NCBI GenBank assembly: GCA_016214425.1 | Contig: JACRON010000097.1 | Coordinates: 1 to 16,975, forward strand | Direction of reading: 5' to 3' | DNA length: 16,975 bases | From: Nitrospirota bacterium | Lineage (GTDB): Bacteria; Nitrospirota; CAKKRA01; 9FT-COMBO-42-15 | Shown: one piece after another, positions 6,564 to 13,726 of the stretch | Numbering within the stretch: position 1 is the stretch's first letter | How the letters are laid out: every line of letters begins with the position of its first letter | Position numbers and translations under genes: made by a program | The notes under the pieces: generated by a model | What the model saw: the letters and a program-made list of their open reading frames with translations, nothing else | Database searches by the model: none | Told to the model about the DNA's origin: nothing

Positions 6564-7894
6564 TGGAAAAAGCAAATATCTTAGTTGTAGATGACCAGCA
6601 ATACGAGCGCGATTCAATCTGCGCCCTTTTAAAAGATGAGGGCTATGCTGTTAAGGATGCCTCAAATGGCGAAGAGGCAATCAAGCAGTTAAAAAAGGAG
6701 GCCTTTCATATTGTTGTAACAGACCTGAAGATGCCTGGGATGGATGGGGCTCAGGTTGCAAAAAGGGTCAGGGAGATTTCGCCCAATACACAGGTTATTG
6801 TGGTTACTGCCTACGCCGAGATTAAGACAGCGGTTGAGGCAATGCGGTGTGGCGCCTTTGATTATATTATGAAGGGTGCGGCCTTTCCTGAAGACCTGTT
6901 AGAATGTATTGAACGGGCACTGTGCTCCTTTGATGTTCGTGAAGGAGTGGGGCAGACCACCGAAATTATAGGTGATAGCCCACCCATGAAGAAGGTCTTG
7001 GAGCTTGCAAGGATTGCAGCAGAGAAGGCAGAAAGCAAATATCCTGTATTAATCCTCGGCGAAAGCGGAACAGGCAAGGAATTATTGGCCCGTGCGATTC
7101 ATGAGTGGAGTCCGCGGAGGGATAAACCCTTTGTTGCAGTCAACTGTGCAGCCATCCCTGATTCATTGGCAGAAAGCGAGCTCTTTGGAATAGAAGAAGG
7201 GGTGGCTACAGGCGTAAAAAGGCGGATTGGGAGATTTGAGCAGGCAGATGGCGGGACCCTCTTTTTGGATGAGATAGGCGACCTGAAATTAGAGCTGCAG
7301 GCAAAACTTTTGCGTGTAACACAGGAGTATGAATTTGAAAGGGTAGGCAGTAGTAAAAATATCAAGGTTGATGTGAGGATTATTTCAGCGACAAGCGTTG
7401 ACCTTCAAAAGGCTATTACTGCAGGCAGGTTTAAAGAGGCCTTGTTATACCGCTTAAATACCTTTGAGATCAAACTTCCTCCTTTACGAGAACGGCATGA
7501 TGATATCCCTCAATTGGTAGAATACTTTATCTCCCGGCATACAGATGGCGGCAATAAAAAAATCAACCCAGAGGCAATTTTTTCACTTATGTCTTATGAT
7601 TGGCCTGGCAATGTAAGACAGCTTGAAAAGGTTATCCTCCGCGTCCTGACCCTTTCAACTGGAGACACAATAAGCAAGGAACATCTCCCTTCTGAAATCT
7701 TTGGGAGGCAATCTGCAAAGATTAAGGAAAATTTAGAGTCCCTCCAGGATATAGAACGGGACATTATCACCCGTGTTCTTAAAGAGACTCAGGGCAATAT
7801 CCATGAGGCTGCGCGGCGCCTTAATATCAGCCGCCCCACGCTTTACAGCAAGATGAAGCGGTTTGGCATTGAATGGGAAAACCTTAATCCATAA
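6563..7894 (+). CDS. NtrC-family response regulator with GVATGV loop
   Basis: 443 residues from ATG 6563, with AGGAG at 6551-6555; ATG 6560 is a near-equal alternative, and an ATG at 6524 only extends into the kinase gene. Receiver domain 1-120: acidic Asp10/Asp11, phosphoacceptor Asp54 (TDLKMPG), Thr82, Lys104, though the usual KP after the last strand is KG. AAA+ domain about 135-370: Walker A GESGTGKE (166-173), Walker B GTLFLDEIGD (231-240), and WPGNVRQLEK near its end. Fis-type helix-turn-helix about 395-440 (GNIHEAARRLNISRPTLYSKMK). The sigma54-contacting GAFTGA loop is instead GVATGV (213-218) after ELFGIEE. It should be activated by phosphotransfer from the adjoining kinase. The altered loop leaves open whether it activates sigma54 polymerase in the usual way. 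Target genes are not apparent in the window. Confidence 0.93.
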   Translation: MEKANILVVDDQQYERDSICALLKDEGYAVKDASNGEEAIKQLKKEAFHIVVTDLKMPGMDGAQVAKRVREISPNTQVIVVTAYAEIKTAVEAMRCGAFDYIMKGAAFPEDLLECIERALCSFDVREGVGQTTEIIGDSPPMKKVLELARIAAEKAESKYPVLILGESGTGKELLARAIHEWSPRRDKPFVAVNCAAIPDSLAESELFGIEEGVATGVKRRIGRFEQADGGTLFLDEIGDLKLELQAKLLRVTQEYEFERVGSSKNIKVDVRIISATSVDLQKAITAGRFKEALLYRLNTFEIKLPPLRERHDDIPQLVEYFISRHTDGGNKKINPEAIFSLMSYDWPGNVRQLEKVILRVLTLSTGDTISKEHLPSEIFGRQSAKIKENLESLQDIERDIITRVLKETQGNIHEAARRLNISRPTLYSKMKRFGIEWENLNP

Positions 7895-7912
7895 AATATT
7901 TTATTTTTTTTC

Positions 7913-7942
7913 TTGCCTCATTCGCCTCTTTTTTATTATAAT
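7913..7942 (+). promoter_or_regulatory. Candidate sigma70-type promoter for the zinc-ribbon gene
   Basis: TTGCCT (7913-7918, four of six matches to TTGACA), an 18-base spacer and a perfect TATAAT (7937-7942). It lies 30 bases before the small gene's ATG at 7972 and after the regulator's stop, so the small gene can be transcribed alone. Confidence 0.5.
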
Positions 7943-7971
7943 AACAATTAAAGAAAGGAGGGCAGCAGCAG

Positions 7972-8151
7972 ATGCCTATTTATGAGTACAAGTGCAAGAA
8001 GTGCGAACATACCTTTGAGATTATACAGAAGTCAACAAAGGAGAAAGAGGGCCTGATTTGCCCGAGGTGCGGCGCAAAGGAAACTGAAAGGGTATTGTCT
8101 TCCTTTAGCTCTTTCGGCGGCTCATTCTGTGCGCCAAATAGTTTTTCCTGA
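7972..8151 (+). CDS. FmdB family small zinc-ribbon protein
   Basis: A 59-residue protein preceded by the ribosome site aaaggagg (7955-7962). It begins MPIYEYKCKKCEHTFEIIQK, the standard opening of FmdB/regulatory zinc-ribbon proteins, with a CxxC at Cys8/Cys11 and a second at Cys30/Cys33 (CPRCG), enough for one zinc site. The C terminus is the usual Ser/Gly/Phe-rich tail (LSSFSSFGGSFCAPNSF). The name comes from a gene near formamidase in Methylophilus; the biochemical role is not well established. It has its own candidate promoter and a strong terminator directly after it, so it is probably monocistronic. Identification rests on the N-terminal motif and both Cys pairs and is reliable. Confidence 0.92.
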   Translation: MPIYEYKCKKCEHTFEIIQKSTKEKEGLICPRCGAKETERVLSSFSSFGGSFCAPNSFS

Positions 8152-8164
8152 GGCTAATTTTTAA

Positions 8165-8181
8165 TTCGGCAGTTCGCCGAA
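8165..8181 (+). repeat. Short perfect hairpin before the terminator
   Basis: TTCGGC (8165-8170) and GCCGAA (8176-8181) form a 6-bp stem with a 5-base loop, 14 bases after the stop of the zinc-ribbon gene and 8 bases before the terminator stem. It has no T run and is probably an accessory 3'-end structure. Confidence 0.5.
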
Positions 8182-8189
8182 AAGAGTTA

Positions 8190-8223
8190 AACCCCGATGT
8201 GAACAGACATCGGGGTTTTTTAT
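8190..8223 (+). terminator. Rho-independent terminator
   Basis: The stem AACCCCGATGT (8190-8200) pairs perfectly with ACATCGGGGTT (8207-8217) around the loop GAACAG, and runs into a stretch of T residues. It ends the zinc-ribbon transcript and isolates the methyltransferase gene downstream. Confidence 0.93.
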
Positions 8224-8237
8224 TTTAATTTTATGCC

Positions 8238-8266
8238 TTGACACTGTTTATACAATCTGATACTAA
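8238..8266 (+). promoter_or_regulatory. Promoter with consensus -35, very short leader
   Basis: TTGACA (8238-8243) is a perfect -35. At 17 bases comes TACTAA (8261-8266), preceded by TG at 8258-8259 as in an extended -10; GATACT at 8259-8264 is an alternative at 15 bases. Either choice puts the transcript start within a few bases of the ATG at 8276, leaving little or no room for a ribosome-binding site. Confidence 0.55.
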
Positions 8267-8275
8267 TACAAAACC

Positions 8276-9322
8276 ATGTCAAATCTTTCTATCACACCAT
8301 GCCTTACAACCGGCATAGGCAGCCTTCCTGTAAAGGATGCTGCAGATGCCTGCAAAATTGTCTTTGACTCTGTTGATATTCCTTTCTGGCCCCAACTGCC
8401 AAGAAGGAGCTTCAAGGAGTTTATGATGCCTCAGTATGCCGAGGGCATTCCATTTCTCAAAACAGATGAGGAGAAGGAGCGGATATGGTTTGAGATTGGC
8501 GATGACAAGGCAGACAAGATTTACGCCTTTTACGAAAAATATCTAAAAGAGAATCCTTATGACTTTGCCCTTTCAAAGGAGTATGCGCCTGGTTTTTATT
8601 TTTTTATTGATGAGCTTGAGAGGCAAAAAAGAAGATTTGAATATCTTAAGGGCCATGTAACAGGGCCGCTTACTTTCAGCCTTAGCATTTCTGACCAGAA
8701 TAAAAGGCCAATATATTATGATACAGATATGCTTGATGTTATTGTAAAGGCCATTTCCCAAAAGGCAGTATGGCAGGTTAAGGAGCTGCAAAAATACGCT
8801 GATAAGGCCGTCATTTTTATTGATGAACCCATACTCTCTGCCTTTGGTTCATCTACATATCTTGGTTTGACAAGGGAGGATGTAATAAGGCTGTTAAATG
8901 AGGTAATTGATGCCGTTCAAAAGGCTGGCGCAGTCTCTGGCATACATTGCTGCGGGAATACAGACTGGTCAATAATTGCGTCAACGAAAATAGACATCAT
9001 AAATTTTGACGCCTATCTTTTTACAAAGTCCATTGCCATTTATCCGAATGAGATAAGCGTCTTTTTAAAAAGGGGCGGGTTCCTTGCATGGGGGATTGTG
9101 CCAACGAGCGAGGCTGTCAGAAAGGAATCAGCAGACTCCCTTTTCAATAAGATGACAAATGATATGAAGCAGCTTATTACTACTAATGCCTTTTCAAAGG
9201 AGCTGCTGTTAAAGCAATGTCTGATTACACCAAGCTGCGGAACAGGCTCTATGCAGGAGGCAGATGCAAGGGCTGTGTTTAGAACATTAAAGGAGCTTGG
9301 GAAGAAATTTAAGGAGGTTTAA
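8276..9322 (+). CDS. Core-MetE-like cobalamin-independent methionine synthase family protein
   Basis: 348 residues, matching only the catalytic C-terminal barrel of MetE (full-length MetE is about 750). The N terminus has TTGIGSLP, where the family has T-x-IGSxP. The middle has FIDEPIL, and the zinc site is recognisable: His224 and Cys226 in GIHCCGN, and Cys321 in TPSCGTGS. Such short MetE proteins are known in anaerobes; one characterised core MetE uses methylcobalamin or a corrinoid protein rather than methyl-folate as methyl donor. Here the donor and acceptor are inferred, and another MetE/UROD-superfamily methyltransferase role cannot be excluded. An in-frame TAA at 8264 and the conserved N terminus fix the start at 8276, which has no ribosome site upstream. 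A class IV aminotransferase gene follows after 6 bases, presumably co-transcribed. Confidence 0.85.
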   Translation: MSNLSITPCLTTGIGSLPVKDAADACKIVFDSVDIPFWPQLPRRSFKEFMMPQYAEGIPFLKTDEEKERIWFEIGDDKADKIYAFYEKYLKENPYDFALSKEYAPGFYFFIDELERQKRRFEYLKGHVTGPLTFSLSISDQNKRPIYYDTDMLDVIVKAISQKAVWQVKELQKYADKAVIFIDEPILSAFGSSTYLGLTREDVIRLLNEVIDAVQKAGAVSGIHCCGNTDWSIIASTKIDIINFDAYLFTKSIAIYPNEISVFLKRGGFLAWGIVPTSEAVRKESADSLFNKMTNDMKQLITTNAFSKELLLKQCLITPSCGTGSMQEADARAVFRTLKELGKKFKEV

Positions 9323-9328
9323 AGAGGA

Positions 9329-10084
9329 ATGAAGGTCTACTTAAACGGGAAAATTGTACCAGAAGAAAAAGCGCTTGTGTCTGTTTTTGACCACGGCTTT
9401 TTATATGGTGACGGCATATACGAAACATTAATGGTCTATAACAGGAAAATCTTCAAGATAGATGAGCATATTAAAAGATTCTTTCAGTCAGCAAGGATGA
9501 CAGGGCTTAAGATGCCTCTTACAAAACAGCAGATTGCGGCAGCCCTTTACAAAACATTAAAGGCAAATAATCTTAAAGAGGCATACCTGCGCATCCAGAT
9601 TACAAGGGGATACGGCGATATAGGGTTGGACCCTGCATTATGTCCCAAGCCTACTGTTGTTATTATACCAAAGGAGTTTCACGGCCATCCAAAAGAGTAT
9701 TATCAAAAGGGCGTGCATGTTGCAGTTGTGAATATCAGAAGGAATCATCCGATGGCATTGAACCCAAAGATAAAGGCAACAAATTTTTTAAACAATATAC
9801 TCGCAAAGATAGAGTCATTAAAAAAGAAGGCTTATGAGGCAATAATGCTTACCATAGAGGGATATGTAGCAGAAGGCACGATTTGCAATATTTTTATTGT
9901 AAAGAACAGGACACTTATTACGGCTCCGACAAATATCGGTATACTTGAAGGAGTAACAAGGACTCTTATAATAAAAACATTTTTGAATTTTTGTCATTTG
10001 AATTTATTTAGAATTTTGGATTTAGAATTTAGTGCTTTTCCCCCAATGCCTCTGCAACAGCCCTCTTCAGCTTGCCTACTGTAA
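9329..10084 (+). pseudogene. Class IV PLP aminotransferase, 3' truncated
   Basis: The first 216 or so residues are a good class IV aminotransferase (IlvE / D-amino-acid transaminase / PabC group): MKVYLNGKIVPEEKA, FDHGFLYGDGIYETL, catalytic Lys149 in KIKATNFLNN, EGYVAEGTICNIF and GILEGVTRTLII. Family members run to about 280-300 residues, and the missing part holds the conserved TGTAAE-type phosphate-binding loop. After about base 9976 the frame enters an AT-rich stretch and then reads antisense through the last 56 bases of the convergent kinase gene, giving a 35-residue tail (from KTFLNF to SSACLL) with no family resemblance. The gene was therefore probably cut by a deletion or rearrangement and is unlikely to be active. 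Its start has a strong site (aaggagg at 9310-9316; agagga just before the ATG). Branched-chain, D-amino-acid and aminodeoxychorismate specificities cannot be told apart. Confidence 0.82.
9985..10030 (+). repeat. AT-rich spacer with four GAATTT copies
   Basis: GAATTT occurs at 9985, 10000, 10011 and 10025 in a stretch made almost only of A and T. It fills the junction between the truncated aminotransferase and the end of the convergent kinase gene. No terminator hairpin is visible, although two transcription units converge here. Confidence 0.6.
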
Positions 10085-12506
10085 AAGGCTTGGGGAGATA
10101 GCTGATGTCTTTAATATCTGCTGCAGCGCTGTCGCCTGTTGCCATTATAACCCTCTTTGCAAGTTTAGGGTTACTCTTTTTTATTTTGCTTAAAAGCTCT
10201 ATGCCGCTCATATCAGGCATCTTAACATCGCTTATAAGCAAATCATATGCTTTTTCTTTAATCAGTTTGAGCGCCGCTTTACCGCTTGTTGCTGTATCTA
10301 CATGATGGCCATCTTTGACAAGTATCTCCTTTACCAGCTCCAGAATCACAGGCTCGTCATCAACAACAATAATATTCCCCTTCCTTGTTGTCTTCACTGT
10401 CTCCTTTTTCTTATCCTTTATAACTGCATCTTTTGAGACTGCGGCCTCAGCCTTAATAACAGGAAGTTCAATTATAAATGTCGTGCCTTCCCCGGGTTTG
10501 CTTGCAACAGATATTCTTCCTCCATGCTCTTTTATAATGCCGTAGGATATGGAAAGCCCAAGGCCTGTTCCCTTGCCCACCCCCTTTGTTGTAAAAAAGG
10601 GGTCAAATATCCTGTTGAGGTTCTCGGGTGCAATGCCTGGCCCTGTATCAGAGAATCTTATTGTAATAATATCATTTTTATAAAAGGTGCCAATGGTCAG
10701 CATCCCCTTGCCTTCATGCTCTGTCATTGCATGCTGGGCATTGTTTATAATATTTAAAAAGACCTGCTGCATCTGAAATGAATCAGCTATTGTCATTGAA
10801 AGATTCATGTCAAGGCTCGTTACAACCTTTATATTATTTACATTAAGTTCATACTCCCTCATCTCCAGCGCCATGTGTATTATATCATTGATATTTACAT
10901 ATTCTCTTTCAGGCGCATGCCTCCTTGCAAAGGTCAGGAGATTCTGAACAATCTTTTTGCATCTTATTGCCTCATTATTTATCTTTACCATGCTGTTTTT
11001 AATATCTGCCGAATGGCTTTTTTCCAATATCAATTCTGAAAAGCCGATGATGCCTGTTAAAGGATTGTTCAGCTCATGGGCAATGCCTGAGAGCATCTCG
11101 CCGAGGGATGTAAGCTTTTCTGCCTGAATCAACTGCTGTTCAAGCATCCTCTGCTCAGTCACATCCTTTACATGCTCAACCACGCCTGTTAGCGCGCCGT
11201 TATTGTTCTTTACAGGAAATGCAAACTTTTGTATTATCTTTTCGCCGGAGACCCTTTCCTCCCTAAAGGTGGTTGCTCTGCTGTTGTATGTGTCTCTTAC
11301 AGCGCAAACCTCGCAGGGCGTGTCCCTCTTTTGCAAGAGCTGATAGCACTTTTTCGTTGAGATGTCTTTTTTGTCAACATGAAGTTTATTTAAAAAGGCT
11401 GTATTTGCCTTTATGATATTGTAGTCTAAATCAAAAAACAGAATATTGTCCTGTATGCCGTCAAAGATTGACTGAAGCTCATTCTTTGTCCTGCTCGCAG
11501 ACTCCTCCTCTATTTTTAACCGTTTGTTTACATCAAGGAGCTCCTTTGTCTTTTTATCAAGGTCTTCATTCAGTATCCGCAGCTCCTCATTTGCAGATTC
11601 CAGCTCCTCGCTCTGTGTCTGCGCCTCTTCGTAAGCAACCTCAAGCTGCTCCTTTGATGACTGAAGCTCCCTGTTTGTTCTTAAGAGGTCGCTATTTTTT
11701 TCTTCAAGGCTCTTCAGAAGCAGTCCTGTCTCCTCTATCTGAATCTTTAATGCCTTAACCATATCATTAAAGGTCAAGGTAAGTCTTGTCAGCTCATCTT
11801 CTGTTTTGTCTTTGTCAGCAACTGGTATCCTGATATTCCAATTGCCCTTTTCAACCTCCTTTATACCTGAAGATAGCAGTTTGAGGGGCTTTGTAATCCT
11901 CTGTGTGATAATAAATGCAATGGCCAATGCAACAACGCTTCCAAAAATAGCTGCAAAGGTAATTGCCCTTAAATTTTCATGCCTGATTTCTGTAAAGGAT
12001 TTTTCCGGGAGGCCGACAAAGATGGAGCCGATTACTTCGCCCTTATTGTTTTTAATGGGATGGAAGGCAGTAAAATATTCTTTATCAAGCAGATATGTCT
12101 TTCCTGTATACTCTTTCCACATATTAATATTATCCATAACCATTTGCGGCAGGAGCGTTCCAGTGGAACGGACGCCGTCTTTTCCTTTGATATTTGTGGC
12201 TATCCTCATTCCGTCATGGGCAATTGTTGACAAAAGCCCCGGAAACCTCTCCTCCAGTGCATCAGGAATATAGCTGTCATTGTTTAACAGGTCGCCTGCA
12301 ACTATTGCACCGATTACATTGTCTGATTTATCTATAACAGGAACAACAACAATAACCACCATGCCGTTTTCTTCATCCATTATTTTGCGGTTATACTCAT
12401 CCTTTTCCACACCCTGTATCGCCTTTATATGCGCCTGTTCAGCAAGCCTCTTGTCTTCTTTAAGCAGAAAGTCTCTTGAGACTATCTCTGTGGAGACAAC
12501 AGGCAT
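10029..12506 (-). CDS. Hybrid sensor kinase (Cache end-HAMP-PAS-HisKA-HATPase-receiver), C-terminal part of a broken gene
   Basis: 825 residues from ATG 12506, but the open frame and protein similarity extend upstream to about 12566 (AYHINGLIEKAVGTR), and the first exon-like part lies in another frame at 12526-12801. Domains: rest of a periplasmic Cache-type sensor (1-170), TM (about 179-201), HAMP (202-255), coiled coil (256-340), PAS (341-455) with Cys387, Cys398 and Cys401, kinase with phosphoacceptor His477 in AHELNNP, N box NIINNAQHA, G1 FSDTGPGI, F box FDPFFTT, G2 GKGTGLGL, and a C-terminal receiver (711-820) with Asp760 in SDVKMPD and Lys806 in PKPF. All catalytic motifs are intact. 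Without the N-terminal helix, the fragment alone would lack proper membrane insertion of its sensor. It lies downstream of cheR in the same operon, suggesting a chemotaxis-like or developmental signalling role; the input is unknown. Confidence 0.85.
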   Translation of the reverse strand: MPVVSTEIVSRDFLLKEDKRLAEQAHIKAIQGVEKDEYNRKIMDEENGMVVIVVVPVIDKSDNVIGAIVAGDLLNNDSYIPDALEERFPGLLSTIAHDGMRIATNIKGKDGVRSTGTLLPQMVMDNINMWKEYTGKTYLLDKEYFTAFHPIKNNKGEVIGSIFVGLPEKSFTEIRHENLRAITFAAIFGSVVALAIAFIITQRITKPLKLLSSGIKEVEKGNWNIRIPVADKDKTEDELTRLTLTFNDMVKALKIQIEETGLLLKSLEEKNSDLLRTNRELQSSKEQLEVAYEEAQTQSEELESANEELRILNEDLDKKTKELLDVNKRLKIEEESASRTKNELQSIFDGIQDNILFFDLDYNIIKANTAFLNKLHVDKKDISTKKCYQLLQKRDTPCEVCAVRDTYNSRATTFREERVSGEKIIQKFAFPVKNNNGALTGVVEHVKDVTEQRMLEQQLIQAEKLTSLGEMLSGIAHELNNPLTGIIGFSELILEKSHSADIKNSMVKINNEAIRCKKIVQNLLTFARRHAPEREYVNINDIIHMALEMREYELNVNNIKVVTSLDMNLSMTIADSFQMQQVFLNIINNAQHAMTEHEGKGMLTIGTFYKNDIITIRFSDTGPGIAPENLNRIFDPFFTTKGVGKGTGLGLSISYGIIKEHGGRISVASKPGEGTTFIIELPVIKAEAAVSKDAVIKDKKKETVKTTRKGNIIVVDDEPVILELVKEILVKDGHHVDTATSGKAALKLIKEKAYDLLISDVKMPDMSGIELLSKIKKSNPKLAKRVIMATGDSAAADIKDISYLPKPFTVGKLKRAVAEALGEKH

Positions 12507-12525
12507 TCGTGTGCCAACAGCCTTT

Positions 12526-12801
12526 TCAATAAGTCCATTGATGTGATAGGCAATCTGTATTCTTCTTTTTTACTGCATCAACAAAGCCATAGGAATTAGC
12601 AGCCTGAAGCATTCCCATCTTCATCTGTCCTGACCTTTCGTCATACTGAAGCCATGCTGCCTTGAGCTTATCATTTATTGCCTCCTGAACAGACCTCTCT
12701 ATCCTTTTATTTATAAGGCTGTTTGAAAGGAAAGCAAGAAACGCCATTGGCAGCAGGATAATAACAAGGAAAGTAATAATGAATTTTGTTGATGTCTTCA
12801 T
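12526..12801 (-). pseudogene. N-terminal fragment of the hybrid sensor kinase
   Basis: 91 residues from ATG 12801; a TTG at 12804 is also in frame. It begins with a membrane helix (KFIITFLVIILLPMAFLAFL), then the start of a periplasmic Cache-type domain (INKRIERSVQEAINDKLKAAW to YGFVDAVKK). After VKK the frame gives an unrelated tail (NTDCLSHQWTY) and stops. Removing one A from the A6 tract (12566-12571) joins it in frame to AYHINGLIEKAVGTR of the downstream piece. Even then the sensor seems short: the two or three strands usually found before NGLIEKA in such domains are absent, so an internal deletion is likely too. The start lies 3 bases after the cheR stop, with aaagga as ribosome site. 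Sequencing error, assembly collapse and real mutation cannot be separated here. Confidence 0.75.
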
Positions 12802-12804
12802 CAA

Positions 12805-13725
12805 TTATCCTTTCTTTTGATAAATCCTTGCTTCGCGGTCTATCTCCTTAAAAACATCCCTGAACTCGCTGATGATAACCTCTGATTTCCCCAAAATAAG
12901 ATAACCGTTTGGCTTTAAGGCATAATAGAAATCCCTGAGCGCCTTCTCCTGAAGGCCTCTGTCAAAATATATAAGGACATTCCTGCAGAGGAGGATGTCA
13001 AGATGAGATATGGGTGTGTGTCTTACAAGGCTGTGGATGCCGTATCTCACTAATTGCCTGACAGAATATTTTATCCTGTATTTGCTCCCCACTAAAAAGA
13101 AATGCCTGTTTTTGTATTCCTCTTTCATCTCCTTAAAGGCTGATGAATCGTATATACCGAGCCTTGCACTCTCTAATGCTGTTTCATTTATATCAGTTCC
13201 AAAGATCTTTATGTTAAATTTGGCGATATCATCTTTTAGGACATCAGACAGCAGCATGCCGATAGAATACGGCTCCTCTCCTGTTGCGCATCCAGGACAC
13301 CATATCCTTATTTCATTATTTAATCCCTCTTCATCCCCCTTTAACCCCTCTGTATCCCCTCTTGGCAAGGGGGGAACTAAAGGGGGGTTATGGGAATTAT
13401 TATTAATAATATCAGGTATAATCCTGCTCCGTATTACATAAAACGGATAGATATCCCTGAAAAAGCCTGTGACCCTTATTGTGAGGTCGTCAAAGAGCCT
13501 CTGATATTCAACAGGCGATGAATCAAGGAGCTCCATATATTTTTCGTAGGCGCTAATATTATTTAAGTGCATCCGTCTTTTGATGCGCCTTCTTATGCTT
13601 GTCTTTTTATAGCCCCTGAAGTCATAGCCCTTGTCAAAAAAGAGCTTATCAAGAAGAAGGTCTAATCCGCTGTCATCCAGATCCTTCTGCAAATCTATGG
13701 AGTTTATAGGTATTAATGTAGACAT
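12805..13725 (-). CDS. cheR: CheR-type chemotaxis protein methyltransferase
   Basis: 306 residues. N-terminal helical domain about 18-100 (FDKGYDFRGYKKTSIRRRIKRR, DDLTIRVTGFFRD), then the SAM-dependent methyltransferase domain: RIWCPGCATGEEPYS (140-154), acidic Asp178 in GTDIN, and CRNVLIYFD (247-255). CheR proteins methylate glutamates of chemoreceptors; in alternative systems they act beside hybrid kinases. No receptor, CheA or CheW gene is in the window, so the target is unknown. Residues about 112-136 (NPPLVPPLPRGDTEG onward) are an in-frame insert encoded by a palindromic mini-repeat, placed in the linker just before the SAM motif, where it should be tolerated. The ATG lies one base after the stop of the CNNM gene, with AAGGTG inside that gene as ribosome site. 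The kinase gene follows after 3 bases. Confidence 0.93.
   Translation of the reverse strand: MSTLIPINSIDLQKDLDDSGLDLLLDKLFFDKGYDFRGYKKTSIRRRIKRRMHLNNISAYEKYMELLDSSPVEYQRLFDDLTIRVTGFFRDIYPFYVIRSRIIPDIINNNSHNPPLVPPLPRGDTEGLKGDEEGLNNEIRIWCPGCATGEEPYSIGMLLSDVLKDDIAKFNIKIFGTDINETALESARLGIYDSSAFKEMKEEYKNRHFFLVGSKYRIKYSVRQLVRYGIHSLVRHTPISHLDILLCRNVLIYFDRGLQEKALRDFYYALKPNGYLILGKSEVIISEFRDVFKEIDREARIYQKKG
13322..13393. repeat. PPLxPPL-type palindromic mini-repeat inserted in cheR
   Basis: An approximately 70-base G/C-tract block made of C-rich and G-rich arms (plus strand: tcatccccctttaacccctc, then cccctcttggcaagggggga). The arms are imperfectly complementary around ccttggcaag-like sequence near 13363, so the block can fold into a hairpin. 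Read from the minus strand in the cheR frame it gives NPPLVPPLPRGDTEGLKG. Elements encoding PPLxPPL/KGG peptides are scattered through many genomes of Cyanobacteria, Nitrospirota and Deltaproteobacteria, both between and inside genes. No second full copy is in this window. Confidence 0.8.
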
Positions 13726-13726
13726 A

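Noticed and set aside
12565..12573. A-AAA-AAG slippery heptamer at the kinase frameshift, as in programmed -1 frameshifting
   Set aside because: A -1 shift enters a frame that soon meets a stop (tag after ccacagaga); the required change is +1, or loss of one base, so the classic mechanism does not fit.
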